Positions 1-9,652 are shown, counted from the stretch's first letter. The stretch: DNA of 64,000 nucleotides from Polycyclovorans algicola TG408 (GCF_000711245.1 NZ_JOMH01000001.1:1606830-1670829), one strand, 5' to 3'. Program-made: numbers and translations. Notes: generated by a model not told the origin, from the sequence alone.

Positions 1-1241
1 AGTCTGCGGGGGCGCAGGCGCAGGCCGGCATTGAGACTCAGGTGCGGGGTGCCGGTGATGGCCTCGCCCGGATACACGGCGTTGCCCATCTCCAGCCCGA
101 TGGTGCCGCGCAGGCTGTCCCAGATCAGCGGCCGCATGAACTGGATTTGCGCGAGGTAGAACTGCTGGCCCTCGAACGACCGGCGGTCAAAGCCTCTGAG
201 TCCGTCGTTGCCGCCTAGCGCGAACGCGGGTCGGTTGCTGAGGCCGTTAATCGACAGGCCGTAGCGCAGCCCGAAGTCCAGTGTTTGGTGGGCGCGCATG
301 CCGATGGCCAGTGACCGATTCCAGTCGGCCGTCAGCAATGCGTAGCTGTAGTCGGAGCCCAGCGATTGACCGGCCACCTCGTAGCGCAGGGAGAGTTGTT
401 GCCCCTGGTCACTGAAGATCTGGTTATGAAAGCGGCGATAGTCCAGTTGGGTCACCAGCGCGTAGCTGGTGCCGTAGGCGCGAACCTGTTCGTTGCCGGC
501 GATCTGGTGGTTGCGCCACAGCGGACCGGCGCTGAGGGTCCAGCCCTGGCTGGCGCTGCCGTCTTGCCCTAGCGCGTAGGTGGCCAACAGTTCGGCCTCG
601 TTCAGCGTTTCATCGTAGACGGCAGGGTCGATAAACGGGGTGACACTGTGCGACACGCCGCCGCGCAAGCCGACATGGTTTCCGAGCAGAAACGGCGCGC
701 TGTAGCGGGCGCGATAGCTCTGCTCCCGGCCGCGGTCGGCGTCGTTCGAGTCGCGGCTGCGGCCCAGCATTCTGAGGCTGTGATTCAGCCCCCAGAGGTT
801 GCTCCAGCGGAGTTCGGCGCCCACGCTGTTTTGCCCGTCGCTGTTTGCCGACAGGCGCGGGTAGGCTTGCAGGTACCACTTTTCGGCCACGGTGAAGGTC
901 AGTTCAATGCCGCTGTCCACGGTTTCGTGGTCCACCGCCACCGAGCGGAACAGCCCCAGGTCTTGAATGGCCTGGCGACTGGCCTCGACCTGCGCGTCGT
1001 CGTAAGCGTCGCCAACCCTGACCTTGAGTTCGCGCAGCAGGGTGGACGGCTGGGTGATTCGGTTGCCGGCAAAATGGATGTCGCGCACGATCAGTGGCTG
1101 GGCCGCCGCAAGCCCGCTGATCAGCATCAGCCCCAGCAGCGCCAGGGCGGCAAACCGACGGCCAGGTGGCCGCGCCGGGCGCAGCGTCAATCCCGCTGAA
1201 ATACAGTGACCGGCGGCGAAAAAGAGCGGACGTGTATTCAT
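1..1241 (-). CDS. Omp85/BamA-superfamily outer-membrane protein, 3' end cut by window
   Basis: This is an outer-membrane beta-barrel protein of the Omp85 superfamily (BamA, TamA and relatives), which insert or move proteins across the outer membrane. The ATG at 1241 opens a frame that stays open to base 1, giving about 413 residues without the C-terminus. A hydrophobic segment at about residues 28-47 followed by AAAQ looks like a signal peptide. Residues about 50-120 read as one POTRA domain (VRDIHFAGNRITQPSTLL, then VGDAYDDAQVEASRQAI). The remainder is barrel-like and contains GGNDGLRGFDRR at about 343-354, matching the conserved loop-6 VRGF-type motif. A single POTRA domain is fewer than in BamA, so it is probably not the essential BamA. 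It lies 88 bases downstream of the sensor kinase on the same strand and may be the last gene of that run. No strong ribosome binding site is visible, so the start is only fairly certain. Confidence 0.8.
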   Translation of the reverse strand, partial: MNTRPLFFAAGHCISAGLTLRPARPPGRRFAALALLGLMLISGLAAAQPLIVRDIHFAGNRITQPSTLLRELKVRVGDAYDDAQVEASRQAIQDLGLFRSVAVDHETVDSGIELTFTVAEKWYLQAYPRLSANSDGQNSVGAELRWSNLWGLNHSLRMLGRSRDSNDADRGREQSYRARYSAPFLLGNHVGLRGGVSHSVTPFIDPAVYDETLNEAELLATYALGQDGSASQGWTLSAGPLWRNHQIAGNEQVRAYGTSYALVTQLDYRRFHNQIFSDQGQQLSLRYEVAGQSLGSDYSYALLTADWNRSLAIGMRAHQTLDFGLRYGLSINGLSNRPAFALGGNDGLRGFDRRSFEGQQFYLAQIQFMRPLIWDSLRGTIGLEMGNAVYPGEAITGTPHLSLNAGLRLRPRR

Positions 1242-1329
1242 GGCGCCATCTTCGGCGCCGACCACTGACCTTCAGATGGTCGCCGGGTTAACGTTGCTTC
1301 ATGAAACGCAGCGGCCTCGCGGCGCGCCG

Positions 1330-2688
1330 CTACAAGGCGGGCAAGGTGACCGACAACTGCGCGCCCGCCGTGCGAGCCACAATCGACGCCTCGCCACCGT
1401 GCAGCCGGGCAATGGCGCGCACCAAGGTCAGGCCCAGGCCGTGACCCGGGGTCTGACGAGCGCGGTCGCCGCGCACCATGCGATTGAAGGCCTGCTCGGG
1501 GTTGGCGACGCCGGGGCCTTCGTCGCTGACCTCGACCACCGCAGTGTTCTCCTCGCGGCGCAGCGACAAGGTCACCGTCTGACCGGCCGGGCCGTACTTC
1601 AGTGCGTTGTCGAGCAGGTTGATGACGCACTGGAACAAGAGATGGCGATCGCCCCGCACCGTGCAATCGAGATCCGGCAGGTGCAGGTCGAGGCGCATGT
1701 TGCGCGCCCCGGCCTCAGCCTCGTAGAGCGATACGGCGTCCTGCAACACAGTGCTGAGCGACACGGTGGCGAACTGCGCGCGTGCCACCCCGGCCTCCAC
1801 GGTCGCCAGTTGCAGCAAGGCGTTGAAGGTGCCCAGCACCCGGTCGATTTCAGCCAGCGTGTCGTTTAGCCAGTCGTGCAGTTGGTGCGCAGGCGGGGGT
1901 TGCCGCAGCGCCGCTTCCAGCCGCGCGCGGTGACGGGTCAGCGGTGAGCGCAGGTCATGGGCAATGGCATCGGTGGTGCCGCGCACACTGGCAATGAGCT
2001 GGTCGATGCGATCGAGCATGCGGTTGAGCGTGGCGCTGAGGGCGCCGAACTCGTCGCGGCTGCCATCGTGCGGAATGCGGTGTTTCAGGTCACCGTCGAT
2101 GATGGTTTCGGCGCTGCGACGGATGGTGGCAATGGGGCGCAGCGCGGCGCGGTGGATGAGGGCGCCCAACACCAGTGACAGCACGAAGGCGACTGCCAGG
2201 CCGACGCCCGCTGCGCGATACACGTCGGCCATGACCGTGTGGTGCTCGATGGTGTCGAAGCCGACGAGGATGCGGCTGCCATCGGGCAGTGCGGCGGCTG
2301 CCATCAACCACTCGGTGGCGGGTTTACGGTCCGGGTTCGGCAGACGGATCAATGGGCCATCGACCGTAAGCTCCGGTGGCCAGCGCGGCCAGGCCCCGGC
2401 CAGCGATTGCCCTGCGGAATCTTCGAGGCGGTAGATGCGACCGTGATGGGGGCTTTCGAAGTCTTCGCGGATCCCGATCAGGCCGGTGACCCCTTCCAGG
2501 CCATCGATGGTGTAGTCGGCAACCAAGACCTCCAGTTCGGCCGTCACGCTCTCGTCAAGGTGCAGGCTCAGGTAGCGGTCGATCAACAGCACCATCAGCG
2601 CGATGACCCCGGCGGTGCTCAGCGTCACGATGCCGGCGTTGAGCAGGCTCAGGCGCGTTGCCACACTCACCTGCGGCGCCGACGTCAT
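1330..2688 (-). CDS. Two-component sensor histidine kinase
   Basis: This inner-membrane sensor kinase (452 aa) should phosphorylate the adjacent response regulator. Transmembrane helices lie at about residues 17-37 and 161-180 and enclose a periplasmic sensor region of about 120 residues. A HAMP linker follows at about 181-235. The phospho-acceptor is H244 in DAIAHDLRSPLTRHRARLEA. The N box (LLDNALKYGP), G1 (DEGPGV) and G2 (GHGLGLTLVRAIARLHGG) are all present, so the kinase looks intact. The start codon overlaps the regulator's stop as ATGA, which implies translational coupling. The architecture is that of the classical QseC/PhoQ-like group; the signal is unknown. Its position downstream of an ApbE cassette suggests, as inference, that it senses an envelope redox or metal condition. 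Confidence 0.93.
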   Translation of the reverse strand: MTSAPQVSVATRLSLLNAGIVTLSTAGVIALMVLLIDRYLSLHLDESVTAELEVLVADYTIDGLEGVTGLIGIREDFESPHHGRIYRLEDSAGQSLAGAWPRWPPELTVDGPLIRLPNPDRKPATEWLMAAAALPDGSRILVGFDTIEHHTVMADVYRAAGVGLAVAFVLSLVLGALIHRAALRPIATIRRSAETIIDGDLKHRIPHDGSRDEFGALSATLNRMLDRIDQLIASVRGTTDAIAHDLRSPLTRHRARLEAALRQPPPAHQLHDWLNDTLAEIDRVLGTFNALLQLATVEAGVARAQFATVSLSTVLQDAVSLYEAEAGARNMRLDLHLPDLDCTVRGDRHLLFQCVINLLDNALKYGPAGQTVTLSLRREENTAVVEVSDEGPGVANPEQAFNRMVRGDRARQTPGHGLGLTLVRAIARLHGGEASIVARTAGAQLSVTLPAL

Positions 2689-3362
2689 CGCCCGCCCAGC
2701 CGATATCCGGCGCCACGAATGGTGTGAATCAGCGGTGCACTGCCCGGCGGTTCGAGCTTGGCGCGCAGCCGCGAGATGTGCACGTCGATCACGTTGGTTT
2801 GTGGGTCGAAGTGATAGTCCCAGACCCCTTCGAGCAGCATGGTACGGGTCACCACCTGACCGGCGTGCTGCATTAAATATTCCAGCAGCCGGTATTCCTG
2901 CGGCTTGAGGTCGATGCGCTGTCCGGCGCGGCTGACGGTGCGGGACAGGCGATCCACCTCAAGGTCGCCGACGACCCGTTTGGTGTCGCTGATGGCGGGG
3001 TCACGGTGACGGCGCAGCAGCGCGTCGATACGCGCCAACAGTTCGACCAGCGCGTAGGGCTTGACGAGGTAGTCGTCGCCCCCGGCCTTGAGGCCGCGCA
3101 CGCGGTCATCGACCTGGCCCAGCGCCGAGAGAATGATTACCGGCGTGGCGTTGCCGCTGGCGCGCAGCGCAGTGATGACCGTCAGCCCGTCCATCTGTGG
3201 CAGCAGACGATCAACGATGAGCAGGTCGTAAGGCTCTGATACCGCCATGAACAGGCCATCACGGCCATTGGCGGCATGGTCCACCGCGTGGCCGGATTCG
3301 CGCAGGCCTTTCACCGCAAAGCGCGCCTGTTCGGCGTCATCTTCAATCAGCAGCAGGCGCAT
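2685..3362 (-). CDS. OmpR/PhoB-family response regulator
   Basis: This is a DNA-binding response regulator of 225 aa. The receiver domain starts at MRLLLIEDDAEQ with the acidic pair at residues 8-9, the phosphorylatable aspartate D51 in IVDRLLPQMDGL, and the conserved lysine in DYLVKPYALVELLARID. The C-terminal winged helix covers about residues 125-222 (LKPQEYRLLEYLMQHAGQVV, DVHISRLRAKLEPPG, IRGAGYRLG). I start it at 3362 because the receiver fold begins exactly there. An in-frame ATG at 3413 would add 17 residues and overlap the flavin transferase gene by 14 bases. The gap from the flavin transferase stop is 37 bases, so the regulator may share its transcript and regulate it. Confidence 0.93.
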   Translation of the reverse strand: MRLLLIEDDAEQARFAVKGLRESGHAVDHAANGRDGLFMAVSEPYDLLIVDRLLPQMDGLTVITALRASGNATPVIILSALGQVDDRVRGLKAGGDDYLVKPYALVELLARIDALLRRHRDPAISDTKRVVGDLEVDRLSRTVSRAGQRIDLKPQEYRLLEYLMQHAGQVVTRTMLLEGVWDYHFDPQTNVIDVHISRLRAKLEPPGSAPLIHTIRGAGYRLGGR

Positions 3363-3399
3363 GAAGGGCTCCGTGACGGGCGCCCGATGTTCGGCCACC

Positions 3400-4284
3400 T
3401 CAACGATGGACATGGTAGTCGGCGTCTTGTTCGTCGAGGAATGTTTCGGCGTCTGCGCCGTTCAGCATGGCCAGTGTGCTGAGGGCGCCGGCCGCTGAGC
3501 AGGTGGGCGCCGCAACCGTGACCGCGCGTGGCGCCCCATTAACCGGATAGCCGGTACGGGCGTCCAGAATGTGGCTGAAGCGCTGGCCGTTATGCCAAAG
3601 GTGACGAAACGCGTCGCCGCTGGTGGCGATGCCGCCGTGGCGCAGGCTGATCTGCACGCTGGACTCAAGAATGCCCACCTGCCAAGGCTGGCCATTGAGG
3701 CGCGGCCGGTTGGCGGCCAGGTCGCCGCCAAAGTTGACCAGCACTGGCGCGTCGGTTTCGGCGCTGAGCAGCGCCAGCGTGCGGTCTACCGCGTATTCCT
3801 TGCCAATGCCGCCAAAGTCCAGCGCCATGCCGGCAGGCATTTGCAATGTTGTGCCGTCCCACAGCACCCGCTGCCAGCCGACGTGTTCGAGCAAGTCGGC
3901 GACCGCCTCAGCGCTGGCCCAGTGGGCGTGGCCGTCAAACCGCCAGAGCCTGCCGAGAATGCCGGAGCTGAGGTCAAACGCGCCCTGGCTTTGCGTATGC
4001 AGGGCGGCGCCAAAGTTGATCAGCCGCGCCGTTTCGCCATCGACCGCCATCGCCGCGCCGTTGGCGCGGTTGAGGCGGTCAACCACTGAGTCATCACGGT
4101 AGCGGCTCCAGGTGCGTTCAATGCGCTGCGCCTCGTCGAACGCCAGCGCCGCCAGCCGCTGCGCGGTGGCCTCGGAAACCCCATCCATCAGCACCTCGCA
4201 GGGCGAGGCCATGGCTTGAAACTGCACCCGCCAGTGACCGTCGGGGCTGCGCGTCAGTGACCAGGGGGCGGGCGCGGCCGTCAC
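3400..4284 (-). CDS. apbE: ApbE-type FAD:protein FMN transferase
   Basis: ApbE proteins transfer FMN from FAD onto a threonine or serine of extracytoplasmic target proteins. This one has 294 aa, close to the core ApbE domain. Diagnostic motifs are IERTWSRYRDDSVVDRLNR, DLSSGILGRLWRF, the FAD-binding LDFGGIGKEYAVDR, LVNFGGDLAANRP, GIATSGDAFR, and SHILDARTGYPVNGAP with the C-terminal AGALSTLAML. It shows no obvious signal peptide or lipobox, unlike many exported ApbE proteins. It may act before export, or its true start may differ. The GTG start overlaps the stop of the DUF3570 gene as GTGA. In this operon the DUF3570 protein is the only neighbour in which I found a flavinylation-like motif, so it is the predicted substrate. 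Confidence 0.92.
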   Translation of the reverse strand: MTAAPAPWSLTRSPDGHWRVQFQAMASPCEVLMDGVSEATAQRLAALAFDEAQRIERTWSRYRDDSVVDRLNRANGAAMAVDGETARLINFGAALHTQSQGAFDLSSGILGRLWRFDGHAHWASAEAVADLLEHVGWQRVLWDGTTLQMPAGMALDFGGIGKEYAVDRTLALLSAETDAPVLVNFGGDLAANRPRLNGQPWQVGILESSVQISLRHGGIATSGDAFRHLWHNGQRFSHILDARTGYPVNGAPRAVTVAAPTCSAAGALSTLAMLNGADAETFLDEQDADYHVHR

Positions 4285-5693
4285 CAGCGAAACCGGTATC
4301 CGGCGGTGAGCATCACGGCGCTGAGTTCGGGCTCCAGATCAAACTTTGCCAGCCCGGCGGCGGCCTGCTCGGGCACCCCGGCAGTCTTGCCGAGCTGTGT
4401 GTAGCCCTCCAGCCGCAGCGACCAACTGTTGCCACTGCGCAAGGTTTGGCCGTACTTGATGCCCACGGTGACGGCATCGAACTGGCCGAGGCGCTGGTCG
4501 GCGCTGGCGAATGGCAGCGTGTTTTCTTCGCCGTCGAACAGGGCGGTGCGGTAAAAATCGGCCTCGCCCTGACGGTAGTAGCGCAGGTGCGGCTCCAGGT
4601 AGCGGTTGTCGGTAAAGTTCCAGCGGTAGGTGCTGTCCAGCGTTTGCGAGACGATGCCCCAGTCGTCGGTCATCAGTCGCAGGGAAATGTCCCACACATC
4701 CCGCTCAAACACGAAGCGCTTGTACTGCCCGTACACGGCGTGTTTGGTGCGCTGGTCGGGGCGCAGTTCGTAGGCGTAGCGCAGCGGCTCGCCGTCGGAC
4801 CCGACCACCGACAGCAGCTTGTAGGGGTCGGTCTGGTAGCCGTCAGACAGGCTCATCGAATAGCTGAACACCGCCAGGCTGTCGGGCGAGAGCACCTGGG
4901 TCACGCTGGCCAGCAGGTCGGTGATGGTTTTGGAGTCGCCGCCCTCAGCGCGGCCGGTGGGTTCGCCGGGTCCGGGCACGCGTGACAGCCCCACGGGAAT
5001 GCCGCCCTCGGGATCGATGCTGTCGCTGGCAACGTTGGCGCCCAGGCTGACGGTGGTGTTTTTCAGGTTGAACTCGCGGGTGAATGTGGCACCGCCGCCA
5101 AACGAGCTGTAGTCATATTCGTTGGAGGCATTGGCCGACATCGTCAGTGAGTTGCGAGTGCCGAGGGGCAGCGTATAGGCGCCGTCCAGCGCCACACGGG
5201 TGTCCTTGAAGGTGTCGTCCAGCGGCGTTTCGCCGGGCGCGGCGCTGTACTGGCCGTTGCCCGAGGGGCGCGAAAAGGTTTGCGGCGTCGAGGCCGGTGC
5301 GGCACCGTTGGGCGAGGCGCCGGTGAGCACGTCCACAGTGACGGCGCCGGTCAGAATCTGCCCGTCCTGGCCGTACCGCGTGGCGCGCAGCTTGGGTTCC
5401 ACCGCCTGCACCCGGCCGTCGGTTTCGCTGTAGACGAGCGTCGAGGAATCAAATTCCCAGCCCGGTTCGGCGGTTTGGCCACTGGCCGTGCTGCTGAGGC
5501 CCAACAGCGCCAAGGCGGCGGCGTTCAACACCGACAAATGCCCTTGAACGCTCTGGCGTTGCGAGCGAAGACAGGTCGCGTTCCGCTGGAGCGCAGGGAG
5601 CGGAGTGCATGGCGTCGATACATGAGCATCCCGAGCACCGCCGGGACGCGAGATGTCGAGCGCAGCAGCCAGAGCGCAAGGGTTCAGTTGCAT
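4281..5693 (-). CDS. DUF3570-type predicted outer-membrane beta-barrel with flavinylation-like motif
   Basis: This matches my memory of the DUF3570 family: a signal peptide, then WEFDSSTLVYSETDGRVQ, and a long series of alternating amphipathic strands ending in LTAGYRFRW with an aromatic C-terminal residue, as in outer-membrane barrels. A motif DVLTGAS encoded at 5313-5333 closely resembles the D-x-x-(S/T)-G-A-(S/T) sites that ApbE flavinylates. The start is uncertain. ATG 5693 overlaps the DUF4266 stop but puts about 55 residues of odd sequence before the hydrophobic segment LNAAALALLGLSSTASG. That odd stretch coincides with an inverted-repeat element (5541-5682). A TTG at 5537 or a GTG at 5531 would place the start directly at the signal peptide. 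The function is unknown; an outer-membrane redox role is inferred. Confidence 0.8.
   Translation of the reverse strand: MQLNPCALAAALDISRPGGARDAHVSTPCTPLPALQRNATCLRSQRQSVQGHLSVLNAAALALLGLSSTASGQTAEPGWEFDSSTLVYSETDGRVQAVEPKLRATRYGQDGQILTGAVTVDVLTGASPNGAAPASTPQTFSRPSGNGQYSAAPGETPLDDTFKDTRVALDGAYTLPLGTRNSLTMSANASNEYDYSSFGGGATFTREFNLKNTTVSLGANVASDSIDPEGGIPVGLSRVPGPGEPTGRAEGGDSKTITDLLASVTQVLSPDSLAVFSYSMSLSDGYQTDPYKLLSVVGSDGEPLRYAYELRPDQRTKHAVYGQYKRFVFERDVWDISLRLMTDDWGIVSQTLDSTYRWNFTDNRYLEPHLRYYRQGEADFYRTALFDGEENTLPFASADQRLGQFDAVTVGIKYGQTLRSGNSWSLRLEGYTQLGKTAGVPEQAAAGLAKFDLEPELSAVMLTAGYRFRW
5541..5682. repeat. MITE-like inverted-repeat element at the 5' end of the DUF3570 gene
   Basis: Two arms face each other: CCCTTGAACGCTCTGGC at 5541-5557 and GCCAGAGCGCAAGGG at 5668-5682. 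They are complementary except for a two-base difference in the middle. About 110 bases lie between them, including a smaller inverted pair (CCGCT/AGCGG around 5583-5602). No target-site duplication is obvious and no transposase is encoded. It sits in the narrow space between the DUF4266 stop and the likely signal peptide of the DUF3570 protein. Confidence 0.45.
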
Positions 5694-5890
5694 CCGCAGC
5701 CTCCGCCACCAAAACCCCGCCCACCGCTGGAGGCTTCTTTGCTGAAGTAGGTGTGGTCTTCGAAAGCCGCCTGGGCGGCGTCGGTGACCGGCTGCATGTC
5801 GGCGCGCGCCAGGGTGCCGCGCTGCCACGGCTGGACATTGACGCAGCCACTAAGACCAACCAGCAGGGCCAGTGGAATCACGATTTTCAT
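5684..5890 (-). CDS. DUF4266-type small lipoprotein with Gly/Cys-rich tail
   Basis: This is a 68-residue lipoprotein. The lipobox LSGC puts the lipidated cysteine at residue 16, so the mature chain has only 53 residues. It reads VNVQPWQRGTLARADM, then an FSKEASSGG segment, and ends in GFGGGGCGCN. That tail, with two cysteines in a glycine run at the extreme C-terminus, is what I recall of DUF4266 proteins. The start overlaps the stop of the thioredoxin gene as ATGA. The tail could bind metal, form disulfides handled by the neighbouring thioredoxin, or be a modification site; none of this is shown by the sequence. Too short to be an enzyme, it is more likely a carrier or partner of the DUF3570 barrel. 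Confidence 0.85.
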   Translation of the reverse strand: MKIVIPLALLVGLSGCVNVQPWQRGTLARADMQPVTDAAQAAFEDHTYFSKEASSGGRGFGGGGCGCN

Positions 5891-6345
5891 TTCAGGGCAC
5901 TCAAAATGGCGGCTTCGTAGTCGGGAATGTCGGCAGCGCGAAAGCCGCTGTGCTGCCACAGCACGGTGCCGTCGGGCGACAGCAGCACTGCGCTGGGCAT
6001 GCCTTGCAGGCCGTAGCGTTGGGCGAGCGTGCCGTCGGGGTCGTAGGCCAGGGCAAAGGTGGCCGGAAAACGCTGCAAGAAGCGCGCGGCGTCTTTCTTG
6101 TGGGCATCGACGTTGACGCCAACCACGTGAATTTCGTCGCCGAAGCGCGCCTGCACGCTGTTCAACCACGGAAATGACTGCGCGCAGGGCACGCACCAAC
6201 TGGCCCAGAAATCCATGTAGACGGGCTTGCCCGGCGGCACATCTAGCTGCTGGGGGAGTGGGTCTGCGCACACGGCGTTGGCCAGCAGGGCAAGTGCCGC
6301 CGCCGGAGAGGTCCACCATCGGAAAGCCAATGCACGCTCCGTCAT
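5887..6345 (-). CDS. TlpA-like periplasmic thioredoxin
   Basis: This 152-residue thiol-disulfide oxidoreductase is probably exported, with a hydrophobic segment SPAAALALLANAVCA near the N-terminus. The active site is WCVPC in YMDFWASWCVPCAQSF, and the cis-proline loop is GLQGMPSAVLLSPDG. The spacing fits TlpA/ResA-type thioredoxins, which reduce or resolve disulfides in the periplasm. I start it at ATG 6345; an in-frame start at 6384 would add a charged, unlikely leader. It is the first gene of the minus-strand operon, 166 bases from the divergent UbiB-type gene. The likely substrates are the cysteines in the tail of the DUF4266 lipoprotein directly downstream. Confidence 0.9.
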   Translation of the reverse strand: MTERALAFRWWTSPAAALALLANAVCADPLPQQLDVPPGKPVYMDFWASWCVPCAQSFPWLNSVQARFGDEIHVVGVNVDAHKKDAARFLQRFPATFALAYDPDGTLAQRYGLQGMPSAVLLSPDGTVLWQHSGFRAADIPDYEAAILSALK

Positions 6346-6511
6346 CAAGATCGGTGCAGTCTCTGCCCTGTCCGGTGGCGGCAAGCTGTCGACTTCATGA
6401 ACGTTTTGTCATCTTTGCCCGGCGCATGACCGGGTGTGCCGGGCTGGGCGATGATGGCGCCATGACGCGACGCTCGACAGTGGTGGGTGTGATGGATGGA
6501 GGACGCCACTG

Positions 6512-7788
6512 ATGGCGCGCTCGGGCAAGGTCTTGATGGCGGGTGTGCGCTCGATGGGGCGCCTGGCGGCGTCGAAGCTGCGGGGCCGTGGCGGCGATGA
6601 ATCCTGGGCCGCAGTCGGCGAGGACTGGTTTCGCACCCTGGGCGACATGAAGGGTGCGGCCATGAAGCTGGGGCAGCTCGCCTCGCAGTACGCCGATGTG
6701 CTGCCGCCCGGCCTGGCGGCACCGCTGGCGCGGCTGCAGCGAGACGCCGTGGCGCATCCGTTTGCCGAAATGAAGCGGGTGCTGGATGCGCAGTGGTCGG
6801 TCGCGCAGTGGGCGCAGGTCGCGCACCTGGACCCGGTCGCGCTCGCTGCCGCATCCATTGGCCAGGTGCACCGCGCCCGCCTGCACGATGGCCGCGAGGT
6901 GGTGGTGAAGATTCGCTATCCCGGCGTGGCCGATTCGGTCGATGAAGACGTGAAGGCCCTGGGCCGGTTGATGCGCATGGGCAAGTTGCTGCCGGTGGAC
7001 GGCAAAGCCCTGGACGGTCTGCTTGACGAGGTGCGCGCGCGATTCAAGGAAGAAACCAATTACCAACGCGAACTGACCTACCTACAGGCCATGACGCGGC
7101 ATGCGGCTTGGCCGGGTGTGGAATATCCGGCGCCGGTGGCAGCACTGTGCACCGAAGCCGTGCTGGTCACCGAGTGGGCGCCCGCCCCGAGCATTGACGC
7201 CGCACTGGGTTATGCCCCCGAGGTGCGCGATCAGCTGGGGACCCGCTTGCTCGGCTGGTTGCTGCAACAGGTGCTGGTCAGTGGCTGGGTACATGCTGAT
7301 CCGCACCCCGGCAACTTCGGGCTCCATGCCGATGGGCGGGTCACGGTCTATGACTTCGGCTGTGTGCGCGAGGTGAGCGTGGACCATCGCCAACAGATGC
7401 GGGCCATCGCCGCCGCCCTGCGACACCACGGTTGGGCGCAACTGCACGAGGCGACGTATCAGCTTGGAGGACTCTCGACGGCGGCGGATGACCCTGCACA
7501 CCGGGCCCGATTGCTGGCCGAGCTTTCGCCGCAGTATCGCGCCCTGGCCGCGGCGGGGACCGACCGGTTGTTTGCCGAGCGGCCTTTCGACTTTGCCGAC
7601 GGGCGCCTCATCGACGATAGCCGTCGCGTGGCCCGGCAGCAGATCGGGCTTTGGCTGCGCAACACCCGGCCGATTCCTCCGTTGGCCTTCGTCGGTCGTG
7701 CGCTGAGTGGCCATTACTGGCTGCTGCGACAACTGGGCGCGCGGGTCGACGTACCCGCGCTCCTGGATGCCGTGGCCGAGGTCGCGCC

Positions 7789-7792
<4 letters not shown>
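6512..7792 (+). CDS. ABC1/AarF/UbiB-family atypical kinase
   Basis: This is a 426-residue member of the UbiB/ADCK family, whose members support ubiquinone or other isoprenoid-lipid metabolism. The family hallmark KxGQ is at about residues 52-55 (MKLGQLASQYADVLPP). The ATP-site lysine lies in VVVKIRYPGV, the catalytic loop is VHADPHPGNFGLH, and the metal-binding DFG is in VYDFGCVRE. A Shine-Dalgarno GGAGGA at 6498-6503 is eight bases from the ATG. It is shorter than canonical UbiB (about 540 aa) and shows no C-terminal transmembrane helices, so it is a different subfamily. The stop overlaps the start of the photolyase-like gene as ATGA, so the two are probably translated together. Confidence 0.9.
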
Positions 7793-8994
<1,202 letters not shown>

Positions 8995-9652
8995 TCAGCT
9001 TCTCGCGCGAAAACAAGAAGCGAATGATCGGCCACAGCAACAGCGGGACGAGAAACACCGCAAAGCTCATGAATTTGGCCAGATCGTGCTGCGGTGCCCA
9101 AGTGCGGCACGGGACCTCGAAGGTCAGCTCCGGCAGTGAATCGTTTTGGGCCGTGGCGCAAAACTGGGTGATCTGGGTGATCTGCTCGCTGGTCACCCGC
9201 CGGCAGTCGAGACAATCGTAGGCATAGGTCGGCGGGGCCAGATCGGGGTAAATCGCCCGGGCCTTGTTGGCGTTGTTGACGTGGTAGTAAATGCCTTCGG
9301 CGTCGCGCGAGATCTGCCCCGCACCGGATATCGCGTTGAGATCATTGACGCGAAAGCGCATGTTGTCGGCCAGCCAGTCGCCCGCGAAGTAGGCGACGAT
9401 GCCCCACAGGACGACCAGCGTCCAGAAGATCTGCCGGTGGCGTTGGGCTTGCGCAGCGTGCGCTGAGGCGATGGGTTTATCGGTCATGGGCCGTCCTGGG
9501 GCGGAGCATTGACGGGTGCTCGCGGTCTGTCATTGCCATGGAGTGGGTTGTCGAGTGGCGAGTATGGCAGCGCGCAACCCGATCAGCCGGTGCAGGTTAT
9601 GGTGAATTGGCGCAGCGCTGGCGAGAGGTCGAGGCGCACCATAAACCCGAAC

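Noticed and set aside
5700-5790. Possible flavinylation motif in the DUF4266 lipoprotein (EASSGG)
   Set aside because: It lacks the aspartate and the final T/S and has no GA, so it does not fit the ApbE target pattern.
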